DNA of 64,000 bases from Chrysomallon squamiferum (GCA_012295275.1 CM022679.1:11078169-11142168); one strand, 5' to 3'. Counted from the first letter of the stretch, positions 52,135 through 62,530 are shown. Translations and numbers: made by a program. The notes: generated by a model from the sequence alone, not told the origin.

Positions 52135-53887
52135 CATGTATCACATTTTAAACAAATTATTTACTGGAACAAAGTGACACGTATCTGCAAATCACCTCTT
52201 TCAAAGAATAAGGTTTTACGAAGAAAAAAATATCTTTTGTATTGAATTGAAATATTTCTTCTATTATTTATTTTCTTTTAATTTCGATTCATAAATGTCA
52301 TGAAAACAACTACTTGATTTTCTAGTGTAGTCGCTTAAAATTAAGTTTTAAAAGAAAATATATCAATGTCAATAAAATATAATGGCTTATTAAAAACACT
52401 GAGAACATTTCAAAGGTATAAAGTGTCTAGAAATTTACGAAACTTTTATACGTTAAAAATATACTGTTCAATTTTAATTTTTCGTTATGTTTAAGTTATT
52501 TCAAAAACTTTTCTTTATTTCAAAAAAAATAAATGAACATTTATTATTATTTTCCAAGTAAGTTTTCAACATTTACATTTAAAATATATATATATATATA
52601 TGTTTTAAATCTTTTTTTCTTTTTTCACTGATATTTATGGCGCCTCACATATGTAAGCAGATACTGCAGAAACAAACTGAGCCGTGGGCAAAACAACTGA
52701 CAAATGACAACATAAACCAATTAACCGAAGGCAAAAATATGGCCACTAAAACTACGACACATCGTAAAGCGCGAAAATTGTGAATAAATTTGTCAAAGCA
52801 GAAAGCGATTTATAGTCTAGATTTGGGAGTCTGAGAGACCGCGTCAAGTCTAAACCGCAATTGAACGTCCCAAGAACAGTTGTCAAGAATATGTTATCAC
52901 TGCTTGTTAGATAACATCAACAGAGAGGCCTGGGGTGTTACGTTTTTATTTATTTATTTTTTATATATATATATATATATATTTTTTTTTTTTCCCAAAT
53001 ACTTTATATTTATAAACAAAAAAGTTGGAACGGAAGAGACGGAAGACATCACAATTAATTACAATGCGTGTTAAAGTTAAAATGAAACTTTATCACTGGA
53101 TAATAAGAATAGCTGTTAATAAAACATCGTTAAAATGAAATGTGTAACTTTATGAGCAGACGATCAAAAACAGATTTTTCTTCAAAAGCAGACGATGAAA
53201 TGCTGATTAAGAAGAAATATTTCCTTCAATGAATTATAGAATTAGTTTCGTATCTTGCGATTTTCAAGTTCAGAATTTTTTACGAGATAAGCAGTTTAAG
53301 TAAAGTAAATTAAAATCCAATTTTGCTTAAGGAAATAAGGAAAACATAGTTGAACATACATTTGCATTAAATTAAATGTTAAAGTATATCAATTTTTCAT
53401 TGACTTCGTCGGATGAAAGAGAAAGGAAAAATAAATCAAGGTAGAAAATTCCCAAAATTAATTTGAATGTCTGCGAGTTACACAATACATAAATTATATT
53501 ATTTAAAAAAAAAACTTTAAAAACTTACCTCCAAAGTTTTCCTAACGTCTTGCTAAGTTCAGCATTGTGCAAATGTGGGTACTGATCGGCTAACTTTCTC
53601 CGGGCAGCCTGGGCCCACACCATGAAAGCGTTCATGGGTCGTTTGATGTGGGGCTTTCTTTTCTCACCCCCTGCGTTTCGCGAGGGGGTCGACACAAGAC
53701 TCCAGTCGTAACCCTTGAGCACATGAGAAACGGCTTCTTGAATCTGCGCTGAAAATTTGGGATCATCAGCGCCAAGACCTTTCATCCTTTCCCTCAGGCT
53801 GTCATCAATTGCATCCTTGTCCCCCTCGAAATTCTGTGGGGAGGGGGAGCGGAGATCTGGGGAGCGGCTAGTGTCCAAGTCGCTCAT
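38572..53887 (-). CDS. SoxE: SoxE transcription factor (Sox8/9/10 class), whole gene span
   Basis: HMG-box transcription factor acting in the nucleus. It binds ACAAT-type sites, in SoxE often as a DNA-dependent dimer, and controls cell fate (in animals generally neural, skeletal and gonadal programmes). Coding exons are 53887-53529, 39873-39521 and 39243-38572. Residues about 44-68 match the SoxE dimerisation region ([19 protein letters not shown]). The HMG box spans about 79-157 and includes [16 protein letters not shown] and basic [14 protein letters not shown] lies in exon 2, and a TAM-like block ending DQYLPP lies at about 246-272. The C-terminus is PSWERFT. Introns interrupt the HMG box (phase 2) and the linker before TAM (phase 1), as in vertebrate Sox9. 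One extra base in exon 3 breaks the frame; otherwise 460 residues, close to vertebrate SoxE proteins. Confidence 0.95.
38918..38940 (-). other. Site of the single-base frame break in SoxE exon 3
   Basis: Both frames are open here: upstream reading is sensible to SGHP, downstream reading is sensible from RYIKG. Removing any one base in this interval restores one long frame. The homopolymer at 38931-38933 is the likeliest place for a sequencing insertion. Confidence 0.75.
39244..39520 (-). other. SoxE intron 2 (277 bases, phase 1)
   Basis: GTATGT donor at 39520; TTTTCTCTTGCAG acceptor ending at 39244. AT-rich with no other feature. It lies between the PPTPPTTP linker and the TAM-like block, corresponding to the second intron of vertebrate Sox9-type genes. 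Confidence 0.93.
39521..39873 (-). CDS. SoxE: SoxE exon 2: rest of HMG box and linker
   Basis: After the acceptor at 39874 the exon completes Arg120 and continues [18 protein letters not shown], then [16 protein letters not shown], the C-terminal half of the HMG box with its basic nuclear-localisation tail. A Ser/Pro-rich linker follows, including [10 protein letters not shown] and GPPTPPTTP, a segment also found in vertebrate Sox9, then [12 protein letters not shown]. The donor is AGAA|GTATGT at 39521/39520, leaving one base of codon 238. The frame and both splice sites agree exactly with exons 1 and 3. Confidence 0.96.
41626..41692. repeat. GA microsatellite in SoxE intron 1
   Basis: About 25 perfect GA units, then a TAAA interruption and further GA units. 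Confidence 0.95.
41940..42070. promoter_or_regulatory. Intronic patch with MEIS-type palindrome around a SOX core
   Basis: ACTGTCA (42039-42045) and TGACAGT (42052-42058) form a perfect inverted repeat with a 6-base spacer. TGACAG is the MEIS/PREP homeodomain core, and ACAAT at 42045-42049 lies between the arms. Function is inference. Confidence 0.3.
42690..43110. promoter_or_regulatory. GC-richer intronic island with TCF, E-box and paired SOX motifs
   Basis: The island is unique, CpG-bearing sequence inside intron 1. Motifs seen: GATCAAAG (TCF/LEF type, 42815-42822), GCACGTGC (42888-42895), CTTTGTT (SOX type, 42941-42947), and AACAAT-N5-TTTGTT (43046-43062), two SOX cores in inverted orientation with spacing like that of dimeric SoxE sites. 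It is a candidate autoregulated enhancer; no activity data can be read from sequence. Confidence 0.35.
43349..43580. repeat. ATT array and AAAT/AAAAT arrays in SoxE intron 1
   Basis: About 17 ATT units (43349-43401), then about 15 AAAT-type units and AAAAT units (43460-43575). Confidence 0.93.
44352..44369. promoter_or_regulatory. Perfect 8-base inverted repeat with paired ETS-type cores
   Basis: TATTTCCG-GT-CGGAAATA. Each arm carries a GGAA core, so this could be a paired ETS-factor site in intron 1. Chance occurrence of an 18-base near-perfect palindrome is low but not negligible. Confidence 0.25.
45670..46080. promoter_or_regulatory. CpG-rich intronic island
   Basis: About 400 bases of clearly GC- and CpG-rich unique DNA within intron 1. 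Three overlapping open frames (plus 45673-46014 and 45755-45991, minus 46081-45809) arise because stop codons are rare in GC-rich DNA, and none shows a domain. It could be an alternative promoter or enhancer of SoxE. Confidence 0.3.
46840..47090. promoter_or_regulatory. GC-richer intronic patch with CTCF-like motif
   Basis: The patch includes CCAGCAGGGCGC (47065-47076), matching 12 of 14 positions of the CTCF core, and two ACGACGTC sequences (46827-46834, 46872-46879). An insulator or enhancer role is only a suggestion. Confidence 0.2.
48498..48561. repeat. CT microsatellite in SoxE intron 1
   Basis: About 32 perfect CT units followed by a long T-rich stretch to about 48640. Confidence 0.95.
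48890..49160. repeat. TTTA tetranucleotide arrays
   Basis: TTTA and TTTTTA units at 48896-49040, a TA run (49044-49061), TAG (49077-49092), then TTTA again (49118-49155). The frames over this block are repeat artefacts. Confidence 0.93.
49486..49563. repeat. AAT trinucleotide array
   Basis: About 24 AAT units with a single AAC interruption. Poly-Ile frames here are artefacts. Confidence 0.95.
51728..51830. promoter_or_regulatory. Palindrome-dense GC-rich island in SoxE intron 1
   Basis: Five inverted repeats overlap in 90 bases: GGTTCTG/CAGAACC (51738-51744 with 51781-51787), GCGGTT/AACCGC (51748-51753 with 51757-51762), GGTTACGA/TCGTAACC (51750-51757 with 51816-51823), ACCAC/GTGGT (51785-51789 with 51793-51797) and GGTCCC/GGGACC (51795-51800 with 51803-51808). 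The pairings are mutually exclusive in part, so alternative folds are possible. A tRNA was considered and rejected. It could be a structured RNA segment, a compound protein-binding site or a decayed small element. Confidence 0.45.
51995..52131. repeat. Two long poly-T tracts with a TA run
   Basis: T tracts at 52002-52032 and 52099-52131 with TA repeats between. The Phe-rich frames here are artefacts. Confidence 0.93.
53529..53887 (-). CDS. SoxE: SoxE exon 1: dimerisation domain and first part of HMG box
   Basis: The ATG at 53887 is preceded by CTGAC (G at -3) and opens [14 protein letters not shown], the usual acidic/serine-rich SoxE N-terminus. The exon encodes residues 1-119 plus two bases of codon 120 and ends TGGAG|GTAAGT at 53529/53528. 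It holds the SoxE dimerisation region (44-68) and the DNA-contacting start of the HMG box, [12 protein letters not shown], through KTLGKLW. The split codon 120 (Arg) restores the family sequence KLWRLL when joined to exon 2. Confidence 0.96.
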
Positions 53888-54330
53888 GTCAGTATAGTTA
53901 TGTAGAAGTAGAGGATCCTTTCTCCAAACTGAAGAAGTTTGTTCTGGGTAGGTGAACGAGTTGTGTGTGTATTATAAATCTGTGATATGTCTTTGGGTAG
54001 GTCAACTGACAAAGTGATCCTGTAAGCTCGCTAACTTCTGTAATGAATTACGCAGATCCGGTGTCGTCTTTGACAGAGGGTACGAAACTGTTATTGACAT
54101 ATGCAAATGAAGCTGGTCGTAAACGTAGCCCCGCCTACTTCTTGCTCGTCTGCGGTGCGCCTGCGATGGGTTGATCTGGCCCGGTGCCGCGTGCTATTTG
54201 TCAACTTGACTCGAATTACCCTGAGTGAGGGCGGAAAAAAGACGGCCCGTTTTAATAGCTCGACTCTGGAATTAATTGTAGTCGGCTGCATCCAATAATG
54301 TGCTAATAACATGAAAACAAACAGCGAGCG
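53888..54330 (-). promoter_or_regulatory. SoxE 5'UTR and proximal promoter region
   Basis: Immediately upstream of the SoxE start. A TATA-like TTTATAAT (53978-53971) would place a start site near 53945, giving a short leader. Further upstream are an octamer ATGCAAAT (54101-54108, POU-factor type) and a GC box (CCCCGCC, 54129-54135) in CpG-bearing sequence. Location is well supported by the gene start; individual elements are inference. Confidence 0.45.
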
Positions 54331-54729
54331 CGGGGGAACATTTAACTGGGATAATAAGTTAAAGAAATCCTCTCGTTTGATGGCACTTTTGAACGGTACT
54401 CGGTGCAGAAACGAACTTCCAGGATATATTTATATAAAAACCAAAGATCGAGCTTGGACACACCTAAATTCGCGAAACACTAAAACAAAAATATCCGGTA
54501 ATACCGTTCACGAACAAAATTGAGAAGTCCAGTTATATCGCTAGTTTCGTTAATATTCACTAGTATTTATTATCATATCTCAATCGGTCGCTTTATTTCA
54601 GCAATTATCTTATCTAGTAAAACTTCGTTCGACAGCTATGTAGGTTTTTACTGTCTGAAATCTTAAAAGTTCAATTCAACATTGCCTTGAACTTACATGG
54701 TTAGTGATAATAAGTCAGCTACACGTCCA

Positions 54730-54739
54730 GTCACGTGAC
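54730..54739. promoter_or_regulatory. Palindromic E-box GTCACGTGAC
   Basis: This perfect 10-base palindrome is an optimal-type site for bHLH-zip factors such as USF, MITF and TFE3. It lies about 840 bases upstream of the SoxE start. Confidence 0.3.
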
Positions 54740-55446
54740 CAGACGACCCGACCGAGCTTTATTTCATTGATGAACTAGATTTTATCTCATGCAGATCCAG
54801 AAATGAGCGGGAAACAGTAGCGAGTCTGAACGCGTTTTGCGTTCGATTGTTTGCAACAGACAAGTGCCTAGATATTATTATCAATAAGTTCATTTATACT
54901 TATAGTGAAACACCCTTACTGTTTTCCACCAATAAATCGGCTGCATTATGTCACACCACGTACACCTTATTAAAAAGAATGTGCGTGTCTATGTAAAAAT
55001 GAACACTGCATATTAATATGATAATTATTACGAGCAGAAACGTTACCGAGTAATAATCGGTCGAGACCAAATTCTATGGGTTTTTTATTCTGCTTGTAAA
55101 TTCGACTCGATTTCTTTGTATGTGTTTGTGTTCATGAATGAATGAATGTTTAGCGACTCTACAAAACAACTTAATATTAATTGTTAACATCAGTCGTACG
55201 TTTCTTGTAATAGTAATAATATTGTTGCATAAATTTGTGTGAATGAACAAATGAATTTTTGCATAATTTTTTTCGCACAATTTACTAGCTTGCACTGGCG
55301 TTTCGTTCACTTGTATGTATGTGAGTGATGTGCACCCAATAGCCGATATATATTTTTTTTTGTTATGGGATGTCGTTAAACATTCATTCGCGTTTAATTA
55401 TATATAAATGCATTTAGAAAAAAACTGAAATCTTTTACTGATCCGA

Positions 55447-55503
<57 letters not shown>

Positions 55504-55694
55504 CATAGTAAATTGTATCAAAACCTTTTTCATTTATGATTTTGTTTGTTTGTTTGTTTGCTTAACCTAGTAAATTACATTATTATTTTAGAATTCTTTT
55601 CCACAGTTTTCGAATTATCTGAAATTTAAATGCCAAACAGAAACATTCAAGTATAATAAAGAGTCAAAAATAAAATACTTATATTAATATTTGA

Positions 55695-55725
<31 letters not shown>

Positions 55726-56226
55726 ATATTATTCCAGATAGTTTTAAAATCTGAGCAAAAAATAATTTTGATCTTTGAATTAAAATATATTTTAATGTTA
55801 AACTGTCTAGGTAATTTTATATTAGTAAGTTAATCAGTCTTTTTTTACTGGTAAAATACGAATACTAATAATTTATAAAAAGGATTTAAAATATATTCTT
55901 CTACGTTATTTTATTTAATTTTGTTTTATTTTGTTTTGTTTTTCTTCATTCATACATATTTTTAAAATGGACATAGCTATAGTTGCTTTGTGCAAAAACA
56001 ATTATATTTATATCTTCACTAAACTTAAAATTACTTTCTGTTTATATTTGTTTCTTTATTCATTCTTCTTTTTCCTTTCACCACATTTAATCCCCCATTT
56101 ATCCCCTCATTAATATAATAAATAAGAAGAAAAACAAAAAGAAGAAAAAGAAGAAGAAAAAATGACAAAAATGGTATTAATGCATAATAAAATTAATTAG
56201 TTTATAAGACAAATTTAATGAGTTTA

Positions 56227-56282
56227 TACATATAATATGTTTTATATATATATATATATATATATAAAACATATTATATGTA
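56227..56282. repeat. Perfect 56-base AT-rich palindrome
   Basis: A central TA run is flanked by exactly complementary arms (ACATATAATATGTTTT and its reverse complement), pairing from 56227/56282 inward without mismatch. It can extrude as a cruciform. It may be a TA-expanded remnant of a small inverted-repeat element. Confidence 0.9.
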
Positions 56283-56617
56283 GAAACCCATTTAATGATT
56301 CTTACGAAGTAATTAATTTTATATATTTGACTACAGTATGCAAGAATTATCTATATGTCAGAGAACCCCTCTGTTCAAACTGTATACATTCATGTGAAAC
56401 TATTACTAAAACTACGTCTATCTATGCGCGTCAAGTATGAAAGCTAAATATATTTAATTAAATTCCAGCACTAAAGGTGCTTCAACACTAAAGCTATATG
56501 AATTTATGCGAATTTAGGTAGTTCTACATAATTCTTTGTGAATTAATTATTACTGAATTTAAAGCCGTAACAATTTATACGAAAACCAGTGTTAATGGTT
56601 ACAAATTTAAGCGAATC

Positions 56618-56656
<39 letters not shown>

Positions 56657-56754
56657 ATCAACGTCATACTTATCTATCTGTTAAAAATAAATAAAAGTTT
56701 TATGATAACAATGATTAAATTATATGTTTATTATGATTTATCGGAATTAGTAGT

Positions 56755-56798
56755 AGTACTACAACTACTGCTGCTGCTGCTGCTACTACTACTACTAT

Positions 56799-56881
<83 letters not shown>
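56755..56881. repeat. CTG, CTA and ATT trinucleotide arrays
   Basis: Short CTG run, then about 15 CTA-type units, then about 17 ATT units. The poly-Leu frame is an artefact. Confidence 0.95.
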
Positions 56882-56882
<1 letters not shown>

Positions 56883-57211
56883 ATTTTAGAAACGGTTGTC
56901 CTAAAACCTTAAACCATAAGTATTCATATTCAAATTTAAGAATAATTTATTTAATGAGTAATAACATGAATATTCAAGAGTGAATAAATCATTACATAAG
57001 TGGCTTTAATCTGAAATTCGTTAATTTTGTTTTTCTGTGTATAATACAATCATGATAAGTATAAGCGGGAGGAAGAGAATGAAATAAAGAGGAAAAACGA
57101 TAGCCATTTTGATTTTCTACGGGTTTATTAGTTTATTTATTAGTTTCAAGTAAGTAACAATAGTTCCCCAGAATTTAATAAAAGCGTTTCCTGAAATTTC
57201 ACAAATATACA

Positions 57212-57244
<33 letters not shown>

Positions 57245-57954
57245 TAGTAGTAGTAGTAGTAGTATCTTATACACCTATGGTTATACGTAAAGATCGTTAT
57301 AACATATCGTTCCGTCGTACGGCGCCTTTAGACCTAGTCGCATCAAACGCGTTTAAGATTACGGCATGACTTACATCGAACAAAACTGAATAAAAGACAA
57401 AATCAAATTACTTTTATCAAAAATCTAAGCTGATAAGACAGGAAGTACGTCGGATGTTACTTCGCAGCTAACGAAAAGCGCAGATCTTGTTTATTTTTTC
57501 TAAAGACAAAATTCTGTAAAAACAGATACAAATATTTTCATTTAGAGTTTGAAATTCGGAGATTTCCAGTATTTATCTGTGTTGTTGATGTTGTGACTGT
57601 CGCTGAACACAACAACGCTGTGGAGAACTCTTTGTCGAAGCATGAAAACGTGATGTGGGTTGTTTCTGTATCTCCCTGTTATTTCTGTTTATGTGTGTGT
57701 TTCCTGCCTTTTGGCACTTAAATAAACTATTTTTATTATTATCGTTGTCGTTTATATATGTATATGTATGTATATATATATATTTGTATATGTTTATGTG
57801 TGTGTGTGTATATATATAAATATATATATTTCCATTTCTAATCCTACATTATTCAATAGTTCTATTGTCTTAGCTGTTTTGTAGACGTTTTTTTTTTAAT
57901 TGTGTGTGTGTGTGTTGATGTTTTATTTTGTAGTTTTATCGTTTTTTTTTTTTT

Positions 57955-57985
<31 letters not shown>

Positions 57986-58179
57986 CATTATTTTAATTTA
58001 TAGTTATTTATTAAGTCATTTAAGGAAAATTAATCATAATCATACTAATTTTATTTCTTAGATACAGTTAAATACCAGATATTATATCTGTTTGTAACTA
58101 ACTTTTTTCAGCTGTAAATATTCTGAATTTATTTCGAATACTGTTGCACCTGCATTATTTCTTCATTTGTTTGTTTCTT

Positions 58180-58221
<42 letters not shown>

Positions 58222-58378
58222 TTGTTTGGTTGGTTATTCATTCGTTATTTTATTTATTTATTTATATATACATTAGAACAGACGTAACCCATTTCTGCCA
58301 ATAATTTTACAAACTAATCAAACACAAACAAAAATAATTATTATTTATATTTATTTATTTTTTTAACATGCGAATAAT

Positions 58379-58385
<7 letters not shown>

Positions 58386-58446
<61 letters not shown>

Positions 58447-58460
58447 TATATATATATGTA
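58386..58460. repeat. TA / CA / TA microsatellite
   Basis: TA (58386-58411), CA with one interruption (58417-58446), TA (58446-58457). Confidence 0.93.
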
Positions 58461-58600
58461 TATATGTTACTATTATGATAAATACAAATATATTTATTAT
58501 CAGCTATTATTTTCTAATTTTAAATTCCTTGTGAGTAAATCCATTGTCAGTTCGTCATTTACGTCAATGGTCTACAGTTTATAGAAAATGCACGTGAAGA

Positions 58601-59540
58601 AACATTCCACAGTGGGTATATGATAGGGAATGTTCCTGAGCTCAGGTAACCCGCTAGGAAGTTCAGAAAGTAGCCAGGGAGATGGTGCGGCGCCGGACAA
58701 GTCTTAGAAAGCAATTATTAAGATGTTTCCAAGACGTGTGTGTACCCATATAATCTATTACCTCCAATATATCGTTGGGAGGGGATGCGATGAACATTTA
58801 GTTGAAAGCCAAACTCCCTCAAAGGCAAATTTATTGATTGTTTCTTTTTGCAGAGTGTTTGAGGCGATGGTTTCATGAAAGGAAAGAGCAAAAACTGGTA
58901 CTTGAAAACAAAACGAAACGCGAACAGCTCCTTGCGGGAAGCAGTTGGCAAGACGTTTGATGTTGCTGGAGAAATTGGCAGTGCTTTGAACGCGGATTCG
59001 ACTTTCATGCGACGAAAGCACTTTGGCCGAGGCAGATAAAGTCGGAGTCTAGCATTGCGAGTCTGGGTGCTTCGAGCACCGAACACCATCAAACGGTGAT
59101 GACAGGAAAAAGCGAAAGAGCGCGCAACCTGCAATTAATTTAGATAGCTAACTACGAAGCGAGACCTGGGGTGGGTTTGTCTTCCCACGCCCGTTTACCC
59201 CTCCGAAAGACCTTCGATGCGAGAGCGCCGCCCCCCCTTTGCCTGTGATCTGCGGTTAGCACCTTCAGTTAACAGGTTGTCGAGTGCTTCTTCATCTCGT
59301 GCGGAGGAATGGGGAGAGGTGGGCATTGCGTAACGGGTTACGGGAACGGCGTAACGGTGCCAGCTAACTTCAAAGACGTTCCGTGCACTTGTCACGTTGT
59401 CTCTAACGCGACACAGTCGTTTCCACTTCCTGAAATTTTAACCAAAAAAGAGTTCCATAACCGTTACATTACGGTATGGCCTGGCTTAAGGACGTTACAC
59501 TATGTTGTCATCTATTTATCTCTGTAACGGAGCAGTTTCT
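58601..59540. other. GC-richer unique island with unexplained open frame
   Basis: Unique DNA lying about 5 kb upstream of SoxE. A 138-codon minus-strand frame (59134-58718, starting MQVARSFAFSCHHRLM) is the longest frame in the window outside repeats and SoxE, but it shows no domain or splice context that I recognise and a second frame overlaps it. The part at 59180-59440 is CpG-rich. It could be a distal enhancer, an unrecognised exon or old transposon sequence. Confidence 0.3.
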
Positions 59541-60480
59541 GAACTCTCAACACATCTCAACTCCAAAGTCATTAACTCGCATTCTAATTAATTTATGGCA
59601 CCAGCCTTGCAGAAAGTTAAAACAGTCGAGAAGCATGTTATTAAGTACCGGAATGTATGTTGGAAATAATTTACAAAATGTTTATGTTAATTGATAATTA
59701 TAATAAACAGGACGTAGAGTTTTGGAATAATAATTATAAAGTCTTTTTTTTTTTTTTTTCTGCATTTACTGTTACGACTACTGGTAGTTTGAATAGTAAT
59801 GAATAATAACATGTGTATTAGTATTAATAATGGCCATAACAGAACTGATAATAGTAATAGTTGTTGTTGAGCAGTATAAAGTAATAGTAGAAGCAATAGA
59901 AGTAGCAGCAACAGCATATAATTTGTAATTCATTAATCTCTACACATATTATAATATCAATCCAATTTTTTTTATATATATAATTTTCCACTTGTCTCAT
60001 TTCATCCATTATTCTCTACATCTGTTCATCGTTGATATTCTTTGTTTCTCACTTTTCTATCGTGTTGTTATATACTAAAATTAGCCGTTCCAATTTGTAA
60101 TTCGGTTTACTCAATTAAAATTCTCGACGAAGCAATTGTTCTCGCTGTCGTATTTTAACCGTCCCAGGAAGCATTACAAATTTATCGTAGCCCTTAACAC
60201 ATAGGAGATGACCACACGGCGGGTTTCCGTTCTGACAGAAGTGTCTCACAGTACAAATATTTTGACGTCGAACGGCGTGAAATGATTTCTGTCATGACAC
60301 TGATACGAAATTATTTTGCACTTGTTTTACGTCACGGATATCGGTGTTAAAAGACTGTTCGTAGTGGCCAGAATTTAATTTTAAATATTTCAAGTGCGGT
60401 CATCAGGTATGAAGAGGGATTGTTTTGTTTTCATCCTGTAATATTAAATAATAAGCTTGATACGTATTTACATAGATTTA
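59541..60480. other. Non-coding unique stretch
   Basis: No gene recognised. It includes a T tract (59744-59759) and degenerate AAT/AGT units (59800-59930). The rest shows nothing identifiable. Confidence 0.55.
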
Positions 60481-60499
60481 TACAGTTTTCAGTACATAT

Positions 60500-61207
60500 A
60501 CAGACAAATATGCACACACAGAATAATACATATACGCATATACATACATATATACTTGCATACATGCGTATGTACATACATAAATACATACATACAAACA
60601 TAAACACACCTATATATATATATTTATTTATTTATATATATGTATGTATATCTATATGTATATGACAATGTATATAACCCGCTGACACATAATGAAATAT
60701 ATATTATCTCTCTACAGTTTATTATTTACACAGTTACGTATATCTACAGGCATAACAACTAATATTCCCATCAATATTATTTAACTGAATCACAGCCGAA
60801 TCTTGCGGCATATAAATTCCATTTTCGAACTTTTTGCCCTTTATTTGCCGATCTCAGTTTGACCTCGCCACAAACAATAATAAATTATATATATATGTAT
60901 GTATGCAAGTATGTATGTATGTATGTAAGTATGTAAGTATGTAAGTATGTAAGTATGTATGTATGTATGTATATATGTATTTATGTATGTATGTATATAT
61001 GTATATATGTATGTATGTATATGTGTATGTATGTGTATATGTATGTGTGTGCATGTGTGTGTGTGTATGTATGTATATATGTATGTATGTCTGTGTGTGT
61101 GTGTGTGTATATATGTATGTATGTATGTGTGTATGTGTGTGTATGTATGTATGTATGTATGTATGTGTGTGTATGTATGTATGTATGTATGTATATATGT
61201 ATGCATG

Positions 61208-61246
<39 letters not shown>

Positions 61247-61258
61247 ATGTGTGTGTTA
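60500..61258. repeat. ATAC / GTAT and GT tetranucleotide array
   Basis: Degenerate ATAC/CATA DNA at 60500-60660, a 220-base unique interval, then a nearly continuous array of GTAT with GT, GTGT and AAGT variants at 60890-61256. The array gives overlapping open frames in several phases on both strands (Met-Tyr-Val-Cys and His-Thr-Tyr-Ile types), all artefacts. Confidence 0.93.
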
Positions 61259-61698
61259 GCTTTAAGTTAGCTCTCATAATTAACGTGGCTGCACCCTCAG
61301 GTTACCACAACATAAACATCAGAAATGTAATTCAGTGCAATAGAATTAACTAACCACTGAAGTAATTTGAAAATATGTAAAAACTGTGTGTTTCTCCACA
61401 AGTCTGCGTCGACTGGGAAGAGTTCTGAGTATTAGTTAGGTTTGTCAAGAATATGCTGAACTGTTTTTTTTTTTCTTTTCTTTTTTTTTAATTAGCCATT
61501 ATGTATATGAGAACTGTCACATTTTTTTAAGTGAGAAATAAATATGTAGGCGTACTGATGGTTTTGCAAATAAACACGGTGAAGGATAGTCGTTAAAAGC
61601 AGCAGTTGTTGTTTTGACAGTTTAACAAAAAAAAATTTTTGTGAAGTAAATATATGGAACAAACAAACAAAAAAACAACAAACTATCCCACTGAAAAC

Positions 61699-61700
<2 letters not shown>

Positions 61701-61785
<85 letters not shown>

Positions 61786-61800
61786 TGTGTGTGTGTGTGT
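61701..61800. repeat. GA then GT microsatellite
   Basis: About 41 GA units (61701-61783) joined to about 8 GT units (61784-61800). The Arg-Glu frame across it is an artefact. Confidence 0.95.
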
Positions 61801-61969
61801 ATGAATATGTGTTTTAGGTGTGTTTTCTTATTTTTTAGGTATATGTGAAAAAATATATATATATATAATATACAAAATAAAAACAGTCCATTACACCATT
61901 CCCAAAGAATTAAATACCAACTGAACGATATATGTCGAATTCACAAATGTACAAAAATAAATATATAAT

Positions 61970-62065
61970 CATAATAATAATAATAATAATAATACATTAA
62001 TTAATATTTTATCCTCTTCTTCTTCTTCTTCTTCTTATTATTATTATTATTATTATTATGTTTTT
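61970..62065. repeat. AAT, TCT and ATT trinucleotide arrays
   Basis: AAT units (61971-61993), TCT units (62015-62035), ATT units (62035-62060). Confidence 0.9.
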
Positions 62066-62099
62066 CTTATTATTATTTTTTTAAATGTTTGAGAACTTC

Positions 62100-62530
62100 A
62101 TAAAGAAACGTCTCAAATGACAAACACATCCCCGTAATAATTATGTGCCACATTCTAAAAACTTGGACCTTTTCCATGTTCACCAATTCACAGCCTCGCA
62201 TCCGAGCTTTCCGTCGACTCGGCGGCTATCTACGACCATTCCGCCGAACCGTGCCGATAGTGCCACGTATTCGTTTCTCGTTTATTTATTTAATTGTTAA
62301 CAACGAACGATAGCAGTCGCGCTGTCTGCGGTCAGGTTCGGGTTTCACCGGCACCGTTCGCGAGAAACGTGCCGATCGACTGGCGATCTGTCTGCAATCG
62401 AGACATGGAAAAACAAAAATTAATAAAATGAAGCGTGTAATTCTTTTAAGAGCCGCTCTGCTATTTTGTTTTCTGGGGCATGCGATTTTATAGCGATTAA
62501 ATGAGAGAAATTAGATTTCCATTTGACACC
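62100..62530. other. CpG-bearing unique island
   Basis: GC-richer unique sequence between repeat blocks, with many CpG and repeated GTGCCGAT (62252-62259, 62370-62377). No gene recognised. It is a candidate distal regulatory element. Confidence 0.3.

Larger units (their letters stand above)
39874..53528 (-). other. SoxE intron 1 (13.7 kb, phase 2)
   Basis: GTAAGT donor at 53528; TGTGTTTTCCAG acceptor ending at 39874. The position inside the HMG box matches the conserved SoxE intron. Content is mostly AT-rich with microsatellites: GA 41626-41692, ATT 43349-43401, AAAT 43460-43570, CT 48498-48561, TTTA 48896-49040, AAT 49486-49563, ATC 49847-49882, poly-T 52002-52032 and 52099-52131. Several GC-richer unique patches (40640-41170, 41940-42070, 42690-43110, 45670-46080, 46840-47090, 51710-51840) are candidate regulatory elements. 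No nested gene is recognised. Confidence 0.93.
54331..58600. other. Upstream non-coding stretch of SoxE
   Basis: No gene recognised. It holds a 10-base palindrome GTCACGTGAC (54730-54739), AAT (55447-55503), AAAT (55698-55729), a 56-base AT palindrome (56227-56282), poly-A (56621-56652), CTG/CTA/ATT arrays (56755-56881), ATAC and TAG runs (57207-57263), poly-T (57943-57985, 58182-58219) and TA/CA/TA (58386-58460). A unique CpG-bearing patch lies at 57290-57490. Confidence 0.65.

Noticed and set aside
60841-61353. Frames of 98-132 codons on both strands
   Set aside because: They are translations of the GTAT/GT array, open in several phases at once.
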